Assembly (NCBI GenBank): GCA_947683425.1
Contig: CANTUQ010000043.1
Location: 8,627,501-8,691,500, forward strand
Direction: 5' to 3'
DNA: 64,000 bases
DNA from: Excoecaria cochinchinensis
Taxonomy: Eukaryota > Streptophyta > Magnoliopsida > Malpighiales > Euphorbiaceae
Shown piece after piece: positions 57,224 to 64,000 of the stretch; position 1 is the stretch's first letter; each line of letters begins with the position of its first letter. Both the position numbers and the translations under genes were made by a program. The notes beneath the pieces are model-generated. The model was not told the origin of the DNA and searched no databases. It saw only the letters and a list, made by a program, of their open reading frames with translations.

Positions 57224-58544
57224 ATGTCTTCCTCTCTATCCCAAAAAATGCACCGTATCTTAGATGACAAGCACACTTGGGAAGAAGGCGCCCTTTCCTC
57301 TCTGTCTGGGCTGAAATACCTATGCCGGGTCAAAGTTGATCAGAATCTCCTTCTGGCGGCGACCCACTTCTGGAACCCCCGGTTTCACGTCTTCCGGTTC
57401 ACCTACCAGGAATTGTGCCCTTTGCCTAAAGAGTTAGCTGCTATTCTCAGAGCCTGGTTCCCTCCCAGTGCTCTGCCTTGCGTTCCCCATTGTGGCCTAC
57501 TCCAGACCCGGGACATAGCTATGGCCCTGGGCGTACCTTCCTCTGAGGCCGTCCGGCTGATTTCTCCGGGCTCTTCCTTTGCTCTAGGGCCACTGATTGA
57601 GGCTCTGGATCAGTTTACTGACATCCCCACCGACCGGGTAAGCACCTTATTTCTGTTTTGCATGGTGAACTTCCTCACTGTTGTCCCAGGGTGTTTGATA
57701 GGTGACCCTCGCTTGTTCGGAGTTCTGAGCGACTTTCATATGGGATTATCACCCTTACCACTTATTCTGGCTGAGACCATTCTGGGCTTGGACGCTGTGA
57801 GCTCTGGATCCACTACCACTTTTATCGGCAGCCCCTTATTGCTCCAGGTACGTCATTATATTAAAGGTAGTGTGTCCCTTATGGATTTTCACACAAGCTT
57901 TTCTTAGCGGGAGGTGCGTCCTTTCGGATTTTCACACAACCATGTGCCTTATTTTTGCCTGAAGTAAACCCTACTTACTCCAGTGGCTTTTTTTCTTTTT
58001 TTTTTCTTTTTTTTTTCAGATCTAGCTGCAAGAGAAACTGAGGATGCTGTCCGAGCCACCTCCTCGAGTTATTCCACAGTATTCGCCGAGCCATTTTCTT
58101 CCGCGTCGATGACTGTATGGGTATGCCACTGCCGGGGAAGGCATTACCAGGTTTAGCGAGTTGTCAGATGACGATATCAGTTTTACATCTGCCTGGCTCC
58201 CACTGTCTCATCTTGTCATTGATGGGCCATCGGGGTGTGTTCCCCTCTATGGGCTCCGTCGAGCCACCTTCTGTATCACTTCTCAATGTACGTGCCAGTT
58301 CGGGATGACCCAGGATGTGGTGAGGGTTCCCTTATCTTTCCGGGGAGGAACCCTTTCAGCTGTGTTCGCCTCAAGGTATCATGAGCTGTGGAGCAAGCTG
58401 CCGGTGAAGACTGTTATTCCGAGGTTCAGCAATCATTCTGTGTCTTCAACCAGCGAATACAAGAAGTGTATCCTTAGTCCAGCATCTGATAACAGGACAC
58501 GAGGGCTCAAGCATCTGGTCGGCGAGAGCCGCAACAGGACTTAG
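57224..58544 (+). pseudogene. Antisense extra ORF of Tat element F (plant-mobile-domain-like)
   Basis: Opposite to the element's own strand, between integrase and the sense ORF. Exon 1 57224-57847 starts MSSSLSQKMHRILDDK and contains FWNPRFHVFRFTYQELCPLP, the typical start of plant-mobile-domain / DUF7745-like proteins, then DIAMALGVPSSEAVRLISPG and LSTLFLFCMVNFL. Donor CAG|GTACGT at 57847/57848; a very T-rich tract and AG at 58019 or 58025 follow. Using 58025 keeps the frame and skips a TAG. Exon 2 (58026-58544) has one TGA at 58110 and then TSAWLPLSHLVIDGPSGCVP, the typical C-terminal part. About 380 codons. Stop in exon 2 makes it a pseudogene here. Antisense extra ORFs are known in the Tat lineage; function unknown. 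Confidence 0.72.
57848..58025 (+). other. Candidate intron in the antisense ORF
   Basis: 178 bp; donor CAG|GTACGT, a long T tract at 57988-58016, acceptor CAG at 58019 or TAG at 58025. Only the second keeps the reading frame open (LLQ to LQEKLRML). Confidence 0.6.
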
Positions 58545-58933
58545 CTTAGCTTACACATGTATTTCTTTTAGTGTTACATTTCCTTTTAATGCAGAACTAG
58601 AAAATGACAAAAATGAAAATAATAATATTCACTCTATTTCACAACATTGTGTACATTTCCATATAATTTCAGCATACATGATCGGTTTTGACATTTACTC
58701 AACCCCGTACGCCCTATTAATACATGAAGCCAAATTTTAACAGCATCAACTCCTGTTACCAATTGGCCCTCTCAGGTTTTCACGATCGGACATTTTCTCT
58801 CGTGCCTCTATTTTTTGCATAGGATGCCTTTTTTTGGTTTTCACCCTGTTGAGGCGCCCAATTTTAGCACGGCCGCCTTTTTTCGATTTTCGACCTGCAG
58901 GGCATTTTATTCTCTTCTTTTTTATTTTTGTCT
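58545..58933. other. Spacer between antisense ORF and integrase of element F
   Basis: About 390 bp with no supported gene; T-rich on the plus strand. Confidence 0.5.
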
Positions 58934-60022
58934 TTAGCCATGGAACCTTTTGAGTTTGTCGACATTGATCGGCTCTTTGAATTCGTTTCCATCACTATCC
59001 GACAAGATTGCAGCTCCCTTGGACAACAGCTTCTTAAGGATATAGGGCCCCTCCCAGGTTGGTCTGAACTTCCCTCTGATATCTTGTATGCCTGGCCTCA
59101 TCTTCTTGAACACTAAGTCCCCTTCTTTCAGTGGATGCTTTCTCACCTTCTTCCCGAAAGTCCTGGCCAATCTGTTCTGGTAAATCTGATTATGATAATA
59201 AGCTTTCAGCCTACTCTCGTCCTGTAAGTTTAAGTGCTGTACCCTCTGTTGTGCCCATTCGGCCTCCAGAATTTGGGCTTCCATGACCACTTTCAGCGAC
59301 TTGAGCTCTATCTCAATTGGAAATACTGCTTCCGTCCCGTATACCAGGGAAAATGGTGTAGCACCCGTAGATGTCCTTACCGTTGTCCTATATCCCCACA
59401 GTGCAAAGGGTAGCTTTTCAGCCCAGTCTTTGTGGGTTTTAACCATCTTGGATAGGATCTTTTTCATATTCTTATTAGCGGCCTCTACTGCTCCATTTGC
59501 TTGTGGTCAGTAGGGAGAAAATTTATGATGTTCGACGCCATACTTCTCGAGGAGCTTCCTGGTTTCCCCCATGAATTGCACCCCATTGTCAGACACTATG
59601 TGGTGAGGAAGGCCATATCTGCAGATCAGATTCCTCTCTATGAACTTGGCCATATCCCTTGCGTCAATCTTTTTGAAGGATTCAGCCTCTACCCATTTGG
59701 TAAAATAGTCAATTGCGGCTATGATGTATCTGTGCCCATTGGATGCCGTAGGGCGAATCTCTCCAATGATATCTATCCCCCAAGCAGCGAAAGGCCAAGG
59801 TGATGTCAGGTTGTGTAGCTCTGATACTGGCAAGTGTCTTAAATCTGCGTACTGTTGGCACAACTGGCATTGTTTGACATATTTCGAGCAATCATTGTCT
59901 ATCGTAAGCCAATAAAAGCCTTGTCTCATAATCTTCTTAGCCAAGGTCAAACTGTTCATGTGAGCCCCACAGACGCCTGCATGGATCTCCTCCATCACCT
60001 TACGGGCTTCTTTTTCATTCAA
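58934..60022 (-). pseudogene. pol: Element F integrase
   Basis: Minus strand. Zinc-binding HHCC part: IHAGVCGAHMNSLTLAKKIM ... CQLCQQYAD. Core triad: D in WGIDIIGEIRP, D in IVSDNGVQFM and E in GAVEAANKNMK. The C-terminus includes FALWGYRTTVRTSTGATPFS and PTWEGPYILKKLL (GPF/Y-type module). A TGA at about 59509 stands at an arginine position between the second and third catalytic residues; the same frame continues after it, and the end is at 58934. No chromodomain, as expected for Tat. Confidence 0.88.
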
Positions 60023-60046
60023 GCACCTGAGCTGAATCCCGTCTGA

Positions 60047-61132
60047 CTATCTCTTGTACAACACCCCTTCCAAGGATATGAACTGAGTGGATAGCTTCCA
60101 GATCATCCTCTGGTCTTTCACAGTAGCTTCCTCCGAAAACTTATTGTTTTCCAAGTAATTCATGATGTCAAAGTACCATGGTTTCCCATCCGCCACTTCT
60201 ACCTCCATTACAGGCTTGATCTCGAAGCTGGGCTTTTCAGAACTCAAAATTAGTACTGGCTTCATAACTACTCCTTCAGGATTATCCCACATTGACACTA
60301 AGGTTGCCAACGCATCAGCTAAACGATTTTTATCTCTCGGCACGAAGTGGAAAGTGCAAGTCTCAAACTGCCCACATACCTCTTTCAAATATTCAACATA
60401 GGGGACCAGCCGCTCTTCTTTTATAGCCCACTCACCTCGGATCTGATTAATCACCAAGGATGAGTCACCAAAGACTTCTACATTCTTTGCCCCCAGTGCA
60501 GCTAGAGCTTCTAACCCGAAAGTGCATGCTTCGTATTCGGCTTCATTGTTGGTTGCCTTGTACCTCAGCTTCTTGGCTAGGGGGAGTTTCTCATTATCTG
60601 GGGTTGTCAAAATGATTCCAACTCCGGCCCCTCTATTATTTACTGCCCCGTCGAAGTGTAACTGCCATCCTTGGACAGAAATCGCGACTATGCTCTCATC
60701 CGAAAAGGTGAACTCGGGAGTGTCTCCTTGAATAGGATGCTCAGTAAGAAATTCGGCTACGACTCGCCCCTTAATAGTTTTGCGAGTGATGTATTGCACA
60801 TCGAACTCTCGTAGCAAGAGCAGCCACCTCCCCATCTTACCAAGCAAAGACGGCGCTTCCTGCAAATATCTCAACGGGTTCTGTTTGGCCACTGCCTGAA
60901 CTTTGTATGAGTGGAAGCAATGTCTCAATTTCTTTGATGTCCAAATCACTGCGAGGCAGATTTTCTCTACTTCAGCATATTTAATCTCATAGGCCAGGAA
61001 CTTCTTGCTGAGGTAATAAATTGCGAATTCCACCCCAAATTCATCCTCTTGAGCAATCATGGCGCCCACGGAACTGCCCTCTACTGCCAGATACAGGATA
61101 AGCGGTTTGATCAGTTGCGGCGGCCTTAGCAC
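60047..61132 (-). pseudogene. pol: Element F RNase H and archaeal-type second RNase H
   Basis: 361 codons open on the minus strand. First RNase H: ILYLAVEGSSVGAMIAQED, YAEVEKICLAVIWTSKKLRH and IKGRVVAEFLTEHP; its first acid position reads AVEGS. Second RNase H, of archaeal type: LHFDGAVNNRGAGVGIILTT, ATNNEAEYEACTFGLEALAA, VEVFGDSSLVINQIRGEW and PRDKNRLADALATL, with all expected acids D, E, D and D visible. This dual arrangement marks the Tat lineage. A TAG near 60049 separates it from integrase; upstream it is joined in frame to the RT C-terminus across a TAG at about 61175. Confidence 0.9.
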
Positions 61133-61436
61133 TGGAGGATTCAGTAGATATTCCCTGATGCTGTCAAAGGCTTTCTAGCAGTCTTCGTTCCAGACTACAG
61201 GTTGATTCTTTCTAAGTAGTTTAAAAACAGGCTCGCATATTGAAGTGAGCTTGGCAATAAATCGGCTGACGTACTGCAGCTTGCACAGGAAACTCCTTAC
61301 GTCCTTCTCTTTTTGCGCCACGAGCATCTCTCTGATGGCCTTCACCTTGTCTGGGTCAATTTCTATTCCCCTCTGGCTGACGACATGTCCCAATAGTTTT
61401 CCTGATGTCACTCCGAAAATGCACTTCTTGGGGTTA
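61133..61436 (-). pseudogene. pol: Element F reverse transcriptase, C-terminal fragment
   Basis: Minus strand: NPKKCIFGVTSGKLLGHVVS, EIDPDKVKAIREM, VRSFLCKLQYVSRFIAKLTS and NQPVVWNEDC, then TAG (CAG position) at about 61175. The palm with the YxDD site is absent; homology stops at 61436 at the first base pairs of the hairpin cluster. Confidence 0.87.
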
Positions 61437-61839
61437 TGTGACAGCCCGGGGGAAACCTCACGAGGGAACACATAGCCCCGATCTCTGACCGGGGGAAACC
61501 TCGGAGGGAACGCATAGCCCCAGACCGCACTCACAGAACTTTACACCCCCCTTGTGCATTTTTGCCTTCCGTGGGATTCGAACCAAGGACCTGGGGATAA
61601 GTCCTTTAATTCTTAGAATCCCACTACCATTAGGCTACTAACCTAATGGTAGTGGGATTCTAAGAATTAAAGGACTTATCCCCAGGTCCTTGGTTCGAAT
61701 CCCACGGAAGGCAAAAATGCACAAGGGGGGTGTAAAGTTCTGTGAGTGCGGTCTGGGGCTATGCGTTCCCTCCGAGGTTTCCCCCGGTCAGAGATCGGGG
61801 CTATGTGTTCCCTCGTGAGGTTTCCCCCGGGCTGTCACA
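61437..61839. repeat. Hairpin 1: perfect inverted repeat, 198-bp arms
   Basis: Arms 61437-61634 and 61642-61839 are exact reverse complements as far as I can check by eye; the loop CTACTAA has 7 bases. Outer ends are TGTGACAGCCCGGG / CCCGGGCTGTCACA. Each arm has a 43-bp imperfect tandem repeat (GGGGGAAACCTC...GGAACRCATAGCCCC). The arms carry a perfect tRNA-type B box GGTTCGAATCC (plus strand at 61692-61702; inverted at 61574-61584). Confidence 0.93.
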
Positions 61840-61858
61840 ATAAAAGGCGCCTTTTTAT
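61840..61858. repeat. Short palindromic linker between the two hairpins
   Basis: ATAAAAGGCGCCTTTTTAT, a near-perfect palindrome (one extra T), extended on both sides by the hairpin ends TGTCACA and TGTGAC. Confidence 0.85.
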
Positions 61859-62260
61859 TGTGACGGCCCGGGGGAAACCTCACGAGGGAACACATAGCCC
61901 CGATCTCTGACCGGGGGAAACCTCGGAGGGAACGCATAGCCCCAGACCGCACTCACAGAACTTTACACCCCCCTTGTGCATTTTTGCCTTCCGTGGGATT
62001 CGAACCAAGGACCTGGGGATAAGTCCTTAATTCATAGAATACCACTACCATTAGGCTATATAGCCTAATGGTAGTGGTATTCTATGAATTAAGGACTTAT
62101 CCCCAGGTCCTTGGTTCGAATCCCACGGAAGGCAAAAATGCACAAGGGGGGTGTAAAGTTCTGTGAGTGCGGTCTGGGGCTATGCGTTCCCTCCGAGGTT
62201 TCCCCCGGTCAGAGATCGGGGCTATGTGTTCCCTCGTGAGGTTTCCCCCGGGCTGTCACA
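61859..62260. repeat. Hairpin 2: inverted repeat, 201-bp arms, no loop
   Basis: Arms 61859-62059 and 62060-62260 pair with a single mismatch (61864 against 62255) and no unpaired centre. A box-like TAGCCTAATGG at 62061-62071 and B box GGTTCGAATCC at 62113-62123, 52 bp apart; B box inverted at 61996-62006. Its arms differ from those of hairpin 1 at the same sites on both sides (for example CATAGAATACC against CTTAGAATCCC), so the arms within a hairpin are more alike than copies in different hairpins. No complete tRNA fold: the sequence starts at the A box. Confidence 0.93.
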
Positions 62261-62324
62261 TAGAAGGAATCTTATGGGATTTTATAGTGTGTGGATGCTC
62301 ATACCTATGTGGAGTCCATTATTA

Positions 62325-63400
62325 GAGGGCTTTATTGTGTGTTTTACTCACACACTAGTAGGATGTGTTAAGTGGAGATATTTTGAGTGTGTGTAAGTGT
62401 ATGAGAGTTGGGTGTGAGTAATTGGTTTGCACTAATGAGGAAGTGACACGTGGCAAAAGTTAGGTAAAAGAAAATGCACATGAAATGTACATGAAATGGA
62501 GAATTTCTTCATTTCCCGTAAATCACTTCTTTCCCTTCATTCTCTTCTTCTTCATCATATTCTTCATCCTATTCTTCATTTCCTTCATCTTCTTCTTCAC
62601 CTTCTTCATCCTTTTCTTCTTTAATTTCTTCACATCTAAAAATCCTAGCTTAAATCTAAGAAATTGTGGGTAAAAATCAATAAATCTTGCATTAATTTAG
62701 TAAGTTCAACTCCTAATTTTATCTTAATTATCCAATTTCTTTTATTTTTGTTGGATTTTAATTTAGGTTATGTGTTTTGTGTATTTTTGGTGAATTGATG
62801 ATTAGTTGAGCTTCCTCCAAATTCTAAAGGCAAGGAAAAGGTTGGATCTAGTGGGATCAAGTGAGGGCTTTATTGTGTGTTTTACTCACACACTAGTAGG
62901 ATGTGTTAAGTGGAGATATTTTGAGTGTGTGTAAGTGTATGAGAGTTGGGTGTGAGTAATTGGTTTGCACTAATGAGGAAGTGACACGTGGCAAAAGTTA
63001 GGTAAAACAAAATGCACATGAAATGTACATGAAATGGAGAATTTCTTCATTTCCCGTAAATCACTTCTTTCCCTTTATTCTCTTCTTCTTCATCATATTC
63101 TTCATCCTATTCTTCATTTCCTTCATCTTCTTCTTCACCTTCTTCATCCTTTTCTTCTTCAATTTCTTCACATCTAAAAATCCTAGCTTAAATCTAAGAA
63201 ATTGTGGGTAAAAATCAATAAATCTTGCATTAATTTAGTAAGATCAACTCCTAATTTTATCTTAATTATCCAATTTCTTTTATTTTTGTTGGATTTTAAT
63301 TTAGGTTATGTGTTTTGTGTATTTTTGGTGAATTGATGATTAGTTGAGCTTCCTCCAAATTCTAAAGGCAAGGAAAAGGTTGGATCTAGTGGGATCAAGT
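62325..63400 (+). repeat. Direct tandem duplication, 2 x 538 bp
   Basis: Copies 62325-62862 and 62863-63400 start GAGGGCTTTATTG and end GGGATCAAGT. I see about four differences (for example AAAGAAAATG/AAACAAAATG, CCTTCATT/CCTTTATT, CTTTAATT/CTTCAATT, AAGTTCAAC/AAGATCAAC). Confidence 0.92.
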
Positions 63401-63571
63401 GAAAAAAATTAAGGTTTGGGATTTTGTTTGGAAATTATTTGTGATTTGTTTGGGAATTTGATTATTAATTTATGTGTTTGATGGTTTGGATTAAATTTGG
63501 TGAATTGATGGTGTAAAATGGGTTGATTTGAAGTTGTTGAATTTCAAAGTGTAAATCCGTTTTTGAGGGAC

Positions 63572-64000
63572 AGATTGACCTTTGCTCATTGTTTTTAGCA
63601 TAAATCGAGTTTTACAACTCTAAATTGCCTGATTCCAGTTGGGTTAGAACCATAAGATCTGTGGCTAAAAGTTTGTAGAAGAAATCATAATTTAATTCGG
63701 ACTCTAACCATTTTAAAATCGCTCATTACAGTAGCGAAAATTGTCAGGTGTGTCAGTGGAACAGGGTAGAAACATTTGAGTATATCTCTCTGAATTCAGC
63801 TCCAAACGATCTGAAATTTTGTCCATATAAATTTAACATCTTGAGGATTAATTATTATGAAGACCACTTGGTTTGAAAATGTCGTTTACTTATCCAAAAA
63901 TGCATTTAAAGTCAGTAAACGGATTCTGCCCTGTGTCTGGGGACTAGTTGGAAAGCACACAGATTGACCTTTGCTCATTGTTTTTAGTATAAATCGAGTT
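63572..64000 (+). repeat. Second direct repeat, period 389 bp (partial second copy)
   Basis: AGATTGACCTTTGCTCATTG at 63572 recurs at 63961 and continues to the end of the window with one difference (TTTAGCATAAATCG/TTTAGTATAAATCG). The second copy is cut by the window end. Confidence 0.82.

Larger units (their letters stand above)
49119..61436 (-). mobile_element. Element F: Tat-lineage gypsy element, 5' truncated
   Basis: Minus strand, read from 61436 to 49119: end of RT, RNase H, a second archaeal-type RNase H, integrase, an antisense ORF (58544-57224 region), a sense ORF (56016-52285), tandem repeats, PPT and 3' LTR. The dual RNase H is diagnostic for the Tat lineage, and extra ORFs between pol and 3' LTR are known from it. 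Gag, protease, most of RT and the 5' LTR are missing; the break coincides with the hairpin cluster at 61437. Confidence 0.88.
62261..64000 (+). mobile_element. LTR-like sequence with two tandem duplications (runs out of window)
   Basis: Non-coding; resembles the first 1.5 kb of Tekay-type LTRs in order: GTGACACGTGGCAAAAG, ATTTCCCGT with a pyrimidine-rich TTCTTC tract, TAAAGGCAAGGAAAAG, then TTTGGGATTTTG. The start is not clear; TGTCACATAG at 62254 overlaps the hairpin end. Reading frames at 62485 and 63023 are translations of the TTCTTC tract. Confidence 0.5.

Noticed and set aside
61560..61720. tRNA gene
   Set aside because: Only A-box-like and B-box sequences are present; the 5' acceptor arm and a cloverleaf cannot be formed because the hairpin apex lies at the A box.
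62485..62673. Phe-rich 62-residue frame, repeated at 63023-63211, as a membrane peptide
   Set aside because: It is the translation of a TTCTTC tract inside a tandem duplication; no support as a gene.

Overview
This window is plant nuclear DNA, most likely an intergenic block of a large-genome angiosperm. I found no host gene, no rRNA or tRNA gene and no prokaryotic feature. Essentially all of it is LTR-retrotransposon sequence, mostly Ty3/gypsy, nested to a depth of at least three. The lineage calls rest on primer-binding sites, polypurine tracts, target-site duplications and protein motifs: Athila (tRNA-Asp type PBS, ORF downstream of pol), Tekay/Del-like chromovirus relatives (tRNA-iMet type PBS, CX2C/CX4HX4C Gag knuckles, LTRs starting TGTNACA) and Tat (second, archaeal-type RNase H after the first).

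Layout. 1-872 and 16989-18294 are two halves of one Tekay-type LTR (element C). They are split by a complete Athila element at 873-16983 (TSD ATAAG), which itself carries a solo Tekay-type LTR in its pol gene (6339-8928, TSD TTACC). Element C continues with a non-coding interior (18295-19485) and a truncated 3' LTR. That LTR abuts, head to head, a minus-strand relative, element D (about 20800-25510). Then comes a decayed plus-strand autonomous Tekay-like gag-pol (element E, about 25511-32060), split by a minus-strand solo LTR (27895-30482). Its 3' LTR (about 32060-35811, tail 46681-46710) is interrupted by a minus-strand Tat-type solo LTR (35812-37393 plus 46115 to about 46680). That solo LTR is interrupted in turn by a young, complete, non-autonomous element G (37394-46114, TSD TCTCA) encoding only a zinc-knuckle protein. 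The LTR tail at 46710 leads into a gag-only interior (element B, 46711-48128), whose 3' LTR is cut at 49119 by a large minus-strand Tat element F (49119-61436). F has a 3' LTR, tandem repeats, a sense extra ORF split by a solo LTR, an antisense extra ORF, integrase, two RNases H and the C-terminal part of RT. F ends at an 824-bp cluster of two almost perfect hairpins (61437-62260), followed by LTR-like sequence with two tandem duplications.

How the parts work together. No element here has an intact autonomous gag-pol. Athila, E and F pol genes carry stops, frameshifts or truncations. G keeps intact LTRs, PBS, PPT and its short ORF, and would need proteins supplied by a full-length relative. 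By eye its LTRs differ at about 18 of 3966 positions, against about 65-70 of about 1800 for Athila, so G is by far the more recent insertion.

The most interesting signal is architectural. In several LTR promoters of different lineages an array of short palindromes lies directly upstream of the TATA box. In Athila and in Tat element F, an array of the same motif type as the element's own LTR recurs inside the element, in front of the extra ORFs, where it looks like an internal promoter. In F that internal promoter is divergent, with a TATA box at each side of the array. In both elements the sense ORF follows an AA|GTAAGT donor and a 740-793 bp intron whose acceptor lies at the start codon.
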